DNA of 23,633 nucleotides from Symsagittifera roscoffensis. Taxonomy: Eukaryota > Xenacoelomorpha > Acoela > Convolutidae. The notes under the pieces were generated by a model that searched no databases, was not told where the DNA came from, and saw only the letters and a list, made by a program, of their open reading frames with translations. Of the stretch, positions 1 through 11,700 are shown one piece after another. The DNA lies in NCBI RefSeq assembly GCF_963678635.1, contig NW_026971455.1, forward strand, positions 80,001-103,633. The letters run 5' to 3'. The translations under genes and the position numbers were made by a program. Within the stretch, counting starts at the first letter, position 1. Each line of letters opens with the position of its first letter.

Positions 1-1781
1 AAGGTAGTCCTTAATGGATCACCTCAGATTCCCGAAAGATGGTTTAAAGAGAGTTAACCTGATGCAAGTTAGGTTGACTCAAGGTGATCCTTCTTGGTGA
101 TCCTTTGATAGATGGTCCATCTAAGATGGTCCATCTAGAGTTGATCTAACTAAGGTTAGATTAGCTCAAGGTAGTCCTTAATGGATCACCTTAGATTCCC
201 GAAAGATGGTTTAAAGAGAGTTGACCTGATGCAAGTTAGGTTGACTCAAGGTGATCCTTCTTGGTGATCCTTTGATAGATGGTCCATCTAAGATGGTCCA
301 TCTAAGAGTTGATCTAACTAAGGTTAGATTAGCTCAAGGTAGTCCTTAATGGATCACCTTAGATTCCCGAAAGATGGTTTAAAGAGAGTTGACCTGATGC
401 AAGTTAGGTTGACTCAAGGTGATCCTTCTTGGTGATCCTTTGATAGATGGTCCATCTAAGATGGTCCATCTAAGAGTTGATCTAACTAAGGTTAGATTAG
501 CTCAAGGTAGTCCTTAATGGATCACCTCAGATTCCCGAAAGATGGTTTAAAGAGAGTTAACCTGATGCAAGTTAGGTTGACTCAAGGTGATCCTTCTTGG
601 TGATCCTTTGATAGATGGTCCATCTAAGATGGTCCATCTAGAGTTGATCTAACTAAGGTTAGATTAGCTCAAGGTAGTCCGTAATGGATCACCTTAGATT
701 CCCGAAAGATGGTTTAAAGAGAGTTGACCTGATGCAAGTTAGGTTGACTCAAGGTGATCCTTCTTGGTGATCCTTTGATAGATGGTCCATCTAAGATGGT
801 CCATCTAAGAGTTGATCTAACTAAGGTTAGATTAGCTCAAGGTAGTCCTTAATGGATCACCTCAGATTCCCGAAAGATGGTTTAAAGAGAGTTAACCTGA
901 TGCAAGTTAGGTTGACTCAAGGTGATCCTTCTTGGTGATCCTTTGATAGATGGTCCATCTAAGATGGTCCATCAAAGAGTTGATCTAACTAAGGTTAGAT
1001 TAGCTCAAGGTAGTCCTTAATGGATCACCTCAGATTCCCGAAAGATGGTTTAAAGAGAGTTAACCTGATGCAAGTTAGGTTGACTCAAGGTGATCCTTCT
1101 TGGTGATCCTTTGATAGATGGTCCATCTAAGATGGTCCATCTAGAGTTGATCTAACTAAGGTTAGATTAGCTCAAGGTAGTCCTTAATGGATCACCTTAG
1201 ATTCCCGAAAGATGGTTTAAAGAGAGTTGACCTGATGCAAGTTAGGTTGACTCAAGGTGATCCTTCTTGGTGATCCTTTGATAGATGGTCCATCTAAGAT
1301 GGTCCATCTAAGAGTTGATCTAACTAAGGTTAGATTAGCTCAAGGTAGTCCTTAATGGATCACCTTAGATTCCCGAAAGATGGTTTAAAGAGAGTTGACC
1401 TGATGCAAGTTAGGTTGACTCAAGGTGATCCTTCTTGGTGATCCTTTGATAGATGGTCCATCTAAGATGGTCCATCTAAGAGTTGATCTAACTAAGGTTA
1501 GATTAGCTCAAGGTAGTCCTTAATGGATCACCTCAGATTCCCGAAAGATGGTTTAAAGAGAGTTAACCTGATGCAAGTTAGGTTGACTCAAGGTGATCCT
1601 TCTTGGTGATCCTTTGATAGATGGTCCATCTAAGATGGTCCATCTAGAGTTGATCTAACTAAGGTTAGATTAGCTCAAGGTAGTCCGTAATGGATCACCT
1701 TAGATTCCCGAAAGATGGTTTAAAGAGAGTTAACCTGATGCAAGTTAGGTTGACTCAAGGTGATCCTTCATGGTGATCCTT
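1..1781. repeat. IGS tandem array 1: 167/168-bp units, 10 full copies plus a partial
   Basis: Units begin with AAGGTAGTCC at 1, 168, 336, 504, 671, 839, 1007, 1174, 1342, 1510 and 1677. The last unit stops matching at about 1781. Two main unit types are visible. Type A (167 bp) reads CACCTCAG, GAGTTAACC and ATCTAGAG; type B (168 bp) reads CACCTTAG, GAGTTGACC and ATCTAAGAG. The copies otherwise differ by only a few bases, so they are being homogenised or are recent. No open frame or known element was recognised. The array lies upstream of 18S in the rDNA spacer. It runs off the window's left edge, so its full copy number is unknown. IGS subrepeats of this kind often act as enhancers or recombination substrates in other eukaryotes, but nothing here proves a function. 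Confidence 0.95.
1..1781. repeat. Higher-order repeat in array 1, six units (1006 bp)
   Basis: Reading unit types in order gives A, B, B, A, B', X, A, B, B, A, B'. B' is marked by GTCCGTAATGG in place of GTCCTTAATGG and occurs at 671 and 1677. X (839-1006) is a hybrid with A-type left markers and a unique ATCAAAGAG. Units 1-5 therefore match units 7-11 at an offset of exactly 1006 bp. The only marker difference I saw between the matched blocks is GAGTTGACC in unit 5 against GAGTTAACC in unit 11. This shows duplication of a six-unit block rather than unit-by-unit spread. Confidence 0.85.
142..163. other. Hairpin in the array 1 unit (representative, unit 1)
   Basis: The arms ATCTAAC (144-150) and GTTAGAT (155-161) flank a TAAG loop. 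The stem extends to nine pairs if one G-T wobble at 143/162 is allowed. Nearby, AGATGG-T-CCATCT, a short near-palindrome, occurs twice in tandem at 110-122 and 124-136. The hairpin recurs in each full unit. The symmetry is seen directly; any role as RNA structure or protein-binding site is inference. Confidence 0.6.
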
Positions 1782-1800
1782 AGAAAGTCCATGATGGCAA

Positions 1801-1876
1801 GAGAGACGGTGGTGCATGATAGCATGAGACTGGGGATTGGCTCCCAGTCAAAGTACCTTGCTCTGTGGTGCATCAT
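1801..1876. repeat. Dispersed spacer element, IGS copy (shared with ITS1)
   Basis: This block starts GAGAGACGGTGGTGCATGA and contains the hairpin at 1828-1849, with arms GACTGGG and CCCAGTC around an eight-base loop. It continues CAAAGTACCTTGCTC. The same series of words occurs at 23563-23633 in ITS1. The IGS copy differs mainly by eight extra bases (TAGCATGA, a near-duplication) after the first GCATGA, and by small changes downstream. Related hairpins occur four times upstream of 18S. It sits directly after the end of array 1. I do not recognise it as any named element. Confidence 0.8.
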
Positions 1877-1886
1877 ATTAAGAGAG

Positions 1887-2060
1887 AGTCAGATTCCCGA
1901 AAGAAGGCTTGATTAGAGTTGCTTAGACTCAAGCAAGTCAGTCAAGTTAACTTAGTTAAGTTAAGTAAGTTAGCTTGACTCAAGGCGGTGACGATGTACG
2001 GTCAAGTAAAAGTAGCAAGTACCCGAAAGATAGCCGAAAGACGGTTAAGTAGCAAGTAAA
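1887..2060. repeat. Decayed array 1 unit and flanking spacer
   Basis: From about 1890 the sequence AGATTCCCGAAAGA is followed by pieces resembling the middle of an array 1 unit: GAGTT, GACTCAAG and TTGACTCAAGG. These are separated by diverged sequence rich in TTAAGT. Further on, CCCGAAAGATAG and CCGAAAGACGG near 2022-2043 look like additional short relatives. This fits an old, no longer homogenised edge of array 1. The exact boundaries are uncertain. Confidence 0.55.
1940..1980. other. Strong 15-bp inverted repeat (hairpin)
   Basis: Left arm AGTCAAGTTAACTTA (1940-1954) pairs with right arm TAAGTTAGCTTGACT (1966-1980) across an 11-base loop. There is a single non-Watson-Crick position, a G-T wobble if transcribed. 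The left arm also contains the palindrome AAGTTAACTT. It lies in the decayed edge of array 1. It could be a structured RNA segment, a processing or termination signal, or a chance product of the TTAAGT-rich sequence. No function is assigned. Confidence 0.65.
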
Positions 2061-2345
2061 CGAATTTCAGCGAAGTCCCAACGTCAGAAACTGGGAGAGC
2101 ACCAGGATGCTCGGAGGCCTACTTCTGCCTGGTCTTCATTCCAATTAAAGACACTGACCGATCAGAAAGCAAGTAGGTACTAACTAACGCTAGTACCTAG
2201 AAGAACTGCTTTAGGAGTTAACTATCAGCAGTAGCAGTCGGTCTGAGCTCTTTCACGAGCTAAAAGCTGGGCAGTGTTAAAGAGATGAACCAGTGAAGAG
2301 AAGGAAGAAAAGATTGAATAAGCACCAGTAACAATGTTACTACAC

Positions 2346-2350
<5 letters not shown>
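2061..2350. other. Unassigned unique spacer
   Basis: No repeat unit, RNA gene or plausible coding frame was recognised here. A short inverted pair, ACCAGG (2101-2106) and CCTGGT (2128-2133), is present, as is AGCTC..GAGCT around 2246-2260. The stretch looks single-copy within this window. It separates the two arrays. Confidence 0.5.

Positions 2351-2378
<28 letters not shown>
2351..2378. repeat. T28 homopolymer tract
   Basis: There are twenty-eight consecutive T residues between CACCTAGC and AACTC, 46 bp before the first 368-bp unit. T-rich tracts downstream of rRNA genes can act as release elements or fork-stalling sites. No terminator-protein motif that I recognise lies next to it. Tract length in an assembly is also unreliable. 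Confidence 0.8.
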
Positions 2379-2381
<3 letters not shown>

Positions 2382-2390
2382 TCTTTTGTG

Positions 2391-2411
2391 CCAGTAATAC
2401 TCATTTAGGAG
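2391..2411. repeat. 21-bp direct repeat, left of array 2
   Basis: The segment CCAG-T-AATACTCATTTAGGAG lies 13 bp before the first 368-bp copy. It recurs at 20354-20374 with one mismatch (T to A at the fifth base), beyond the far side of array 2. In both places a homopolymer-rich stretch lies just upstream. It may be a duplicated flank from the event that inserted or founded the array, or a surviving piece of an older, larger repeat. Confidence 0.75.
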
Positions 2412-2688
2412 TCAAGTTTTGTCAATATGCTTGATGGTCAGCTGCATGAAAAAGATGGGAGCTGTGCGACCAGTGGTTCAAAAGTTATGACCCGAGCCGT
2501 AAACAAGCTCAAAATGAGGTCCAAAACTGACGAAGTTGCTTCAGTTGGCTTGAAAGTTAACAAAGCTTGCTCGTAGAGCTTCCGGGATAGGCCCATTCGC
2601 TTCCTCGTGAAAAATAGGTCTTAGAACCACCTTAGATGAGCTTGCGCGACCCTTGGTTGAGCTGCAGGAGCGACTGATCGAAGCGGAA

Positions 2689-2719
2689 GACCCCTATTTT
2701 GAGCTGAAAAATGGGGGTC
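2689..2719. other. 12-bp hairpin in each 368-bp unit (representative)
   Basis: Arms GACCCCTATTTT (2689-2700) and AAAATGGGGGTC (2708-2719) enclose the seven-base loop GAGCTGA. Eleven pairs are Watson-Crick and one is G-T. The structure recurs every 368 bp through the array, about 47 times. Changes seen in the low-quality segment (an extra G near 13380, a missing A near 14850, an extra A near 15220) fall in the G run or the A run. A GC-rich outer stem with an A/T inner stem could act in DNA (cruciform, fork barrier) or in RNA. Its role is unknown. Confidence 0.75.
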
Positions 2720-5700
2720 TCAGGGCTCTAAAACGCTTGTTTGAGCTTGAAGGAGTGCTCGCACAGCTCACTTTCAATTTTAGCGAAGTTAGATATGCTT
2801 GATGGTCAGCTGCATGAAAAAGATGGGAGCTGTGCGACCAGTGGTTCAAAAGTTATGACCCGAGCCGTAAACAAGCTCAAAATGAGGTCCAAAACTGACG
2901 AAGTTGCTTCAGTTGGCTTGAAAGTTAACAAAGCTTGCTCGTAGAGCTTCCGGGATAGGCCCATTCGCTTCCTCGTGAAAAATAGGTCTTAGAACCACCT
3001 TAGATGAGCTTGCGCGACCCTTGGTTGAGCTGCAGGAGCGACTGATCGAAGCGGAAGACCCCTATTTTGAGCTGAAAAATGGGGGTCTCAGGGCTCTAAA
3101 ACGCTTGTTTGAGCTTGAAGGAGTGCTCGCACAGCTCACTTTCAATTTTAGCGAAGTTAGATATGCTTGATGGTCAGCTGCATGAAAAAGATGGGAGCTG
3201 TGCGACCAGTGGTTCAAAAGTTATGACCCGAGCCGTAAACAAGCTCAAAATGAGGTCCAAAACTGACGAAGTTGCTTCAGTTGGCTTGAAAGTTAACAAA
3301 GCTTGCTCGTAGAGCTTCCGGGATAGGCCCATTCGCTTCCTCGTGAAAAATAGGTCTTAGAACCACCTTAGATGAGCTTGCGCGACCCTTGGTTGAGCTG
3401 CAGGAGCGACTGATCGAAGCGGAAGACCCCTATTTTGAGCTGAAAAATGGGGGTCTCAGGGCTCTAAAACGCTTGTTTGAGCTTGAAGGAGTGCTCGCAC
3501 AGCTCACTTTCAATTTTAGCGAAGTTAGATATGCTTGATGGTCAGCTGCATGAAAAAGATGGGAGCTGTGCGACCAGTGGTTCAAAAGTTATGACCCGAG
3601 CCGTAAACAAGCTCAAAATGTGGTCCAAAACTGACGAAGTTGCTTCAGTTGGCTTGAAAGTTAACAAAGCTTGCTCGTAGAGCTTCCGGGATAGGCCCAT
3701 TCGCTTCCTCGTGAAAAATAGGTCTTAGAACCACCTTAGATGAGCTTGCGCGACCCTTGGTTGAGCTGCAGGAGCGACTGATCGAAGCGGAAGACCCCTA
3801 TTTTGAGCTGAAAAATGGGGGTCTCAGGGCTCTAAAACGCTTGTTTGAGCTTGAAGGAGTGCTCGCACAGCTCACTTTCAATTTTAGCGAAGTTAGATAT
3901 GCTTGATGGTCAGCTGCATGAAAAAGATGGGAGCTGTGCGACCAGTGGTTCAAAAGTTATGACCCGAGCCGTAAACAAGCTCAAAATGAGGTCCAAAACT
4001 GACGAAGTTGCTTCAGTTGGCTTGAAAGTTAACAAAGCTTGCTCGTAGAGCTTCCGGGATAGGCCCATTCGCTTCCTCGTGAAAAATAGGTCTTAGAACC
4101 ACCTTAGATGAGCTTGCGCGACCCTTGGTTGAGCTGCAGGAGCGACTGATCGAAGCGGAAGACCCCTATTTTGAGCTGAAAAATGGGGGTCTCAGGGCTC
4201 TAAAACGCTTGTTTGAGCTTGAAGGAGTGCTCGCACAGCTCACTTTCAATTTTAGCGAAGTTAGATATGCTTGATGGTCAGCTGCATGAAAAAGATGGGA
4301 GCTGTGCGACCAGTGGTTCAAAAGTTATGACCCGAGCCGTAAACAAGCTCAAAATGTGGTCCAAAACTGACGAAGTTGCTTCAGTTGGCTTGAAAGTTAA
4401 CAAAGCTTGCTCGTAGAGCTTCCGGGATAGGCCCATTCGCTTCCTCGTGAAAAATAGGTCTTAGAACCACCTTAGATGAGCTTGCGCGACCCTTGGTTGA
4501 GCTGCAGGAGCGACTGATCGAAGCGGAAGACCCCTATTTTGAGCTGAAAAATGGGGGTCTCAGGGCTCTAAAACGCTTGTTTGAGCTTGAAGGAGTGCTC
4601 GCACAGCTCACTTTCAATTTTAGCGAAGTTAGATATGCTTGATGGTCAGCTGCATGAAAAAGATGGGAGCTGTGCGACCAGTGGTTCAAAAGTTATGACC
4701 CGAGCCGTAAACAAGCTCAAAATGAGGTCCAAAACTGACGAAGTTGCTTCAGTTGGCTTGAAAGTTAACAAAGCTTGCTCGTAGAGCTTCCGGGATAGGC
4801 CCATTCGCTTCCTCGTGAAAAATAGGTCTTAGAACCACCTTAGATGAGCTTGCGCGACCCTTGGTTGAGCTGCAGGAGCGACTGATCGAAGCGGAAGACC
4901 CCTATTTTGAGCTGAAAAATGGGGGTCTCAGGGCTCTAAAACGCTTGTTTGAGCTTGAAGGAGTGCTCGCACAGCTCACTTTCAATTTTAGCGAAGTTAG
5001 ATATGCTTGATGGTCAGCTGCATGAAAAAGATGGGAGCTGTGCAACCAGTGGTTCAAAAGTTATGACCCGAGCCGTAAACAAGCTCAAAATGAGGTCCAA
5101 AACTGACGAAGTTGCTTCAGTTGGCTTGAAAGTTAACAAAGCTTGCTCGTAGAGCTTCCGGGATAGGCCCATTCGCTTCCTCGTGAAAAATAGGTCTTAG
5201 AACCACCTTAGATGAGCTTGCGCGACCCTTGGTTGAGCTGCAGGAGCGACTGATCGAAGCGGAAGACCCCTATTTTGAGCTGAAAAATGGGGGTCTCAGG
5301 GCTCTAAAACGCTTGTTTGAGCTTGAAGGAGTGCTCGCACAGCTCACTTTCAATTTTAGCGAAGTTAGATATGCTTGATGGTCAGCTGCATGAAAAAGAT
5401 GGGAGCTGTGCGACCAGTGGTTCAAAAGTTATGACCCGAGCCGTAAACAAGCTCAAAATGAGGTCCAAAACTGACGAAGTTGCTTCAGTTGGCTTGAAAG
5501 TTAACAAAGCTTGCTCGTAGAGCTTCCGGGATAGGCCCATTCGCTTCCTCGTGAAAAATAGGTCTTAGAACCACCTTAGATGAGCTTGCGCGACCCTTGG
5601 TTGAGCTGCAGGAGCGACTGATCGAAGCGGAAGACCCCTATTTTGAGCTGAAAAATGGGGGTCTCAGGGCTCTAAAACGCTTGTTTGAGCTTGAAGGAGT

Positions 5701-8700
5701 GCTCGCACAGCTCACTTTCAATTTTAGCGAAGTTAGATATGCTTGATGGTCAGCTGCATGAAAAAGATGGGAGCTGTGCGACCAGTGGTTCAAAAGTTAT
5801 GACCCGAGCCGTAAACAAGCTCAAAATGTGGTCCAAAACTGACGAAGTTGCTTCAGTTGGCTTGAAAGTTAACAAAGCTTGCTCGTAGAGCTTCCGGGAT
5901 AGGCCCATTCGCTTCCTCGTGAAAAATAGGTCTTAGAACCACCTTAGATGAGCTTGCGCGACCCTTGGTTGAGCTGCAGGAGCGACTGATCGAAGCGGAA
6001 GACCCCTATTTTGAGCTGAAAAATGGGGGTCTCAGGGCTCTAAAACGCTTGTTTGAGCTTGAAGGAGTGCTCGCACAGCTCACTTTCAATTTTAGCGAAG
6101 TTAGATATGCTTGATGGTCAGCTGCATGAAAAAGATGGGAGCTGTGCGACCAGTGGTTCAAAAGTTATGACCCGAGCCGTAAACAAGCTCAAAATGAGGT
6201 CCAAAACTGACGAAGTTGCTTCAGTTGGCTTGAAAGTTAACAAAGCTTGCTCGTAGAGCTTCCGGGATAAGCCCATTCGCTTCCTCGTGAAAAATAGGTC
6301 TTAGAACCACCTTAGATGAGCTTGCGCGACCCTTGGTTGAGCTGCAGGAGCGACTGATCGAAGCGGAAGACCCCTATTTTGAGCTGAAAAATGGGGGTCT
6401 CAGGGCTCTAAAACGCTTGTTTGAGCTTGAAGGAGTGCTCGCACAGCTCACTTTCAATTTTAGCGAAGTTAGATATGCTTGATGGTCAGCTGCATGAAAA
6501 AGATGGGAGCTGTGCGACCAGTGGTTCAAAAGTTATGACCCGAGCCGTAAACAAGCTCAAAATGAGGTCCAAAACTGACGAAGTTGCTTCAGTTGGCTTG
6601 AAAGTTAACAAAGCTTGCTCGTAGAGCTTCCGGGATAAGCCCATTCGCTTCCTCGTGAAAAATAGGTCTTAGAACCACCTTAGATGAGCTTGCGCGACCC
6701 TTGGTTGAGCTGCAGGAGCGACTGATCGAAGCGGAAGACCCCTATTTTGAGCTGAAAAATGGGGGTCTCAGGGCTCTAAAACGCTTGTTTGAGCTTGAAG
6801 GAGTGCTCGCACAGCTCACTTTCAATTCTAGCGAAGTTAGATATGCTTGATGGTCAGCTGCATGAAAAAGATGGGAGCTGTGCGACCAGTGGTTCAAAAG
6901 TTATGACCCGAGCCGTAAACAAGCTCAAAATGAGGTCCAAAACTGACGAAGTTGCTTCAGTTGGCTTGAAAGTTAACAAAGCTTGCTCGTAGAGCTTCCG
7001 GGATAGGCCCATTCGCTTCCTCGTGAAAAATAGGTCTTAGAACCACCTTAGATGAGCTTGCGCGACCCTTGGTTGAGCTGCAGGAGCGACTGATCGAAGC
7101 GGAAGACCCCTATTTTGAGCTGAAAAATGGGGGTCTCAGGGCTCTAAAACGCTTGTTTGAGCTTGAAGGAGTGCTCGCACAGCTCACTTTCAATTTTAGC
7201 GAAGTTAGATATGCTTGATGGTCAGCTGCATGAAAAAGATGGGAGCTGTGCGACCAGTGGTTCAAAAGTTATGACCCGAGCCGTAAACAAGCTCAAAATG
7301 AGGTCCAAAACTGACGAAGTTGCTTCAGTTGGCTTGAAAGTTAACAAAGCTTGCTCGTAGAGCTTCCGGGATAGGCCCATTCGCTTCCTCGTGAAAAATA
7401 GGTCTTAGAACCACCTTAGATGAGCTTGCGCGACCCTTGGTTGAGCTGCAGGAGCGACTGATCGAAGCGGAAGACCCCTATTTTGAGCTGAAAAATGGGG
7501 GTCTCAGGGCTCTAAAACGCTTGTTTGAGCTTGAAGGAGTGCTCGCACAGCTCACTTTCAATTTTAGCGAAGTTAGATATGCTTGATGGTCAGCTGCATG
7601 AAAAAGATGGGAGCTGTGCGACCAGTGGTTCAAAAGTTATGACCCGAGCCGTAAACAAGCTCAAAATGAGGTCCAAAACTGACGAAGTTGCTTCAGTTGG
7701 CTTGAAAGTTAACAAAGCTTGCTCGTAGAGCTTCCGGGATAGGCCCATTCGCTTCCTCGTGAAAAATAGGTCCTAGAACCACCTTAGATGAGCTTGCGCG
7801 ACCCTTGGTTGAGCTGCAGGAGCGACTGATCGAAGCGGAAGACCCCTATTTTGAGCTGAAAAATGGGGGTCTCAGGGCTCTAAAACGCTTGTTTGAGCTT
7901 GAAGGAGTGCTCGCACAGCTCACTTTCAATTTTAGCGAAGTTAGATATGCTTGATGGTCAGCTGCATGAAAAAGATGGGAGCTGTGCGACCAGTGGTTCA
8001 AAAGTTATGACCCGAGCCGTAAACAAGCTCAAAATGAGGTCCAAAACTGACGAAGTTGCTTCAGTTGGCTTGAAAGTTAACAAAGCTTGCTCGTAGAGCT
8101 TCCGGGATAGGCCCATTCGCTTCCTCGTGAAAAATAGGTCTTAGAACCACCTTAGATGAGCTTGCGCGACCCTTGGTTGAGCTGCAGGAGCGACTGATCG
8201 AAGCGGAAGACCCCTATTTTGAGCTGAAAAATGGGGGTCTCAGGGCTCTAAAACGCTTGTTTGAGCTTGAAGGAGTGCTCGCACAGCTCACTTTCAATTT
8301 TAGCGAAGTTAGATATGCTTGATGGTCAGCTGCATGAAAAAGATGGGAGCTGTGCAACCAGTGGTTCAAAAGTTATGACCCGAGCCGTAAACAAGCTCAA
8401 AATGAGGTCCAAAACTGACGAAGTTGCTTCAGTTGGCTTGAAAGTTAACAAAGCTTGCTCGTAGAGCTTCCGGGATAGGCCCATTCGCTTCCTCGTGAAA
8501 AATAGGTCTTAGAACCACCTTAGATGAGCTTGCGCGACCCTTGGTTGAGCTGCAGGAGCGACTGATCGAAGCGGAAGACCCCTATTTTGAGCTGAAAAAT
8601 GGGGGTCTCAGGGCTCTAAAACGCTTGTTTGAGCTTGAAGGAGTGCTCACACAGCTCACTTTCAATTTTAGCGAAGTTAGATATGCTTGATGGTCAGCTG

Positions 8701-11700
8701 CATGAAAAAGATGGGAGCTGTGCGACCAGTGGTTCAAAAGTTATGACCCGAGCCGTAAACAAGCTCAAAATGAGGTCCAAAACTGACGAAGTTGCTTCAG
8801 TTGGCTTGAAAGTTAACAAAGCTTGCTCGTAGAGCTTCCGGGATAGGCCCCATTCGCTTCCTCGTGAAAAATAGGTCTTAGAACCACCTTAGATGAGCTT
8901 GCGCGACCCTTGGTTGAGCTGCAGGAGCGACTGATCGAAGCGGAAGACCCCTATTTTGAGCTGAAAAATGGGGGTCTCAGGGCTCTAAAACGCTTGTTTG
9001 AGCTTGAAGGAGTGCTCGCACAGCTCACTTTCAATTTTAGCGAAGTTAGATATGCTTGATGGTCAGCTGCATGAAAAAGATGGGAGCTGTGCGACCAGTG
9101 GTTCAAAAGTTATGACCCGAGCCGTAAACAAGCTCAAAATGAGGTCCAAAACTGACGAAGTTGCTTCAGTTGGCTTGAAAGTTAACAAAGCTTGCTCGTA
9201 GAGCTTCCGGGATAGGCCCATTCGCTTCCTCGTGAAAAATAGGTCTTAGAACCACCTTAGATGAGCTTGCGCGACCCTTGGTTGAGCTGCAGGAGCGACT
9301 GATCGAAGCGGAAGACCCCTATTTTGAGCTGAAAAATGGGGGTCTCAGGGCTCTAAAACGCTTGTTTGAGCTTGAAGGAGTGCTCGCACAGCTCACTTTC
9401 AATTTTAGCGAAGTTAGATATGCTTGATGGTCAGCTGCATGAAAAAGATGGGAGCTGTGCGACCAGTGGTTCAAAAGTTATGACCCGAGCCGTAAACAAG
9501 CTCAAAATGTGGTCCAAAACTGACGAAGTTGCTTCAGTTGGCTTGAAAGTTAACAAAGCTTGCTCGTAGAGCTTCCGGGATAGGCCCATTCGCTTCCTCG
9601 TGAAAAATAGGTCTTAGAACCACCTTAGATGAGCTTGCGCGACCCTTGGTTGAGCTGCAGGAGCGACTGATCGAAGCGGAAGACCCCTATTTTGAGCTGA
9701 AAAATGGGGGTCTCAGGGCTCTAAAACGCTTGTTTGAGCTTGAAGGAGTGCTCGCACAGCTCACTTTCAATTTTAGCGAAGTTAGATATGCTTGATGGTC
9801 AGCTGCATGAAAAAGATGGGAGCTGTGCGACCAGTGGTTCAAAAGTTATGACCCGAGCCGTAAACAAGCTCAAAATGAGGTCCAAAACTGACGAAGTTGC
9901 TTCAGTTGGCTTGAAAGTTAACAAAGCTTGCTCGTAGAGCTTCCGGGATAGGCCCATTCGCTTCCTCGTGAAAATAGGTCTTAGAACCACCTTAGATGAG
10001 CTTGCGCGACCCTTGGTTGAGCTGCAGGAGCGACTGATCGAAGCGGAAGACCCCTATTTTGAGCTGAAAAATGGGGGTCTCAGGGCTCTAAAACGCTTGT
10101 TTGAGCTTGAAGGAGTGCTCGCACAGCTCACTTTCAATTTTAGCGAAGTTAGATATGCTTGATGGTCAGCTGCATGAAAAAGATGGGAGCTGTGCGACCA
10201 GTGGTTCAAAAGTTATGACCCGAGCCGTAAACAAGCTCAAAATGAGGTCCAAAACTGACGAAGTTGCTTCAGTTGGCTTGAAAGTTAACAAAGCTTGCTC
10301 GTAGAGCTTCCGGGATAAGCCCATTCGCTTCCTCGTGAAAAATAGGTCTTAGAACCACCTTAGATGAGCTTGCGCGACCCTTGGTTGAGCTGCAGGAGCG
10401 ACTGATCGAAGCGGAAGACCCCTATTTTGAGCTGAAAAATGGGGGTCTCAGGGCTCTAAAACGCTTGTTTGAGCTTGAAGGAGTGCTCGCACAGCTCACT
10501 TTCAATTTTAGCGAAGTTAGATATGCTTGATGGTCAGCTGCATGAAAAAGATGGGAGCTGTGCGACCAGTGGTTCAAAAGTTATGACCCGAGCCGTAAAC
10601 AAGCTCAAAATGAGGTCCAAAACTGACGAAGTTGCTTCAGTTGGCTTGAAAGTTAACAAAGCTTGCTCGTAGAGCTTCCGGGATAGGCCCATTCGCTTCC
10701 TCGTGAAAAATAGGTCTTAGAACCACCTTAGATGAGCTTGCGCGACCCTTGGTTGAGCTGCAGGAGCGACTGATCGAAGCGGAAGACCCCTATTTTGAGC
10801 TGAAAAATGGGGGTCTCAGGGCTCTAAAACGCTTGTTTGAGCTTGAAGGAGTGCTCGCACAGCTCACTTTCAATTTTAGCGAAGTTAGATATGCTTGATG
10901 GTCAGCTGCATGAAAAAGATGGGAGCTGTGCGACCAGTGGTTCAAAAGTTATGACCCGAGCCGTAAACAAGCTCAAAATGAGGTCCAAAACTGACGAAGT
11001 TGCTTCAGTTGGCTTGAAAGTTAACAAAGCTTGCTCGTAGAGCTTCCGGGATAGGCCCATTCGCTTCCTCGTGAAAAATAGGTCTTAGAACCACCTTAGA
11101 TGAGCTTGCGCGACCCTTGGTTGAGCTGCAGGAGCGACTGATCGAAGCGGAAGACCCCTATTTTGAGCTGAAAAATGGGGGTCTCAGGGCTCTAAAACGC
11201 TTGTTTGAGCTTGAAGGAGTGCTCGCACAGCTCACTTTCAATTTTAGCGAAGTTAGATATGCTTGATGGTCAGCTGCATGAAAAAGATGGGAGCTGTGCG
11301 ACCAGTGGTTCAAAAGTTATGACCCGAGCCGTAAACAAGCTCAAAATGAGGTCCAAAACTGACGAAGTTGCTTCAGTTGGCTTGAAAGTTAACAAAGCTT
11401 GCTCGTAGAGCTTCCGGGATAGGCCCATTCGCTTCCTCGTGAAAAATAGGTCTTAGAACCACCTTAGATGAGCTTGCGCGACCCTTGGTTGAGCTGCAGG
11501 AGCGACTGATCGAAGCGGAAGACCCCTATTTTGAGCTGAAAAATGGGGGTCTCAGGGCTCTAAAACGCTTGTTTGAGCTTGAAGGAGTGCTCGCACAGCT
11601 CACTTTCAATTTTAGCGAAGTTAGATATGCTTGATGGTCAGCTGCATGAAAAAGATGGGAGCTGTGCAACCAGTGGTTCAAAAGTTATGACCCGAGCCGT

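Noticed and set aside
1-1781. Possible CRISPR array because of regular repeats
   Set aside because: The whole 167/168-bp unit is repeated with no variable spacers, and the locus is eukaryotic rDNA.
2101-2133. Possible small RNA gene around the ACCAGG/CCTGGT pair
   Set aside because: The stem is only 6 bp, there are no pol III promoter boxes that I can identify, and it resembles no snRNA, 5S rRNA or spliced leader that I recognise.
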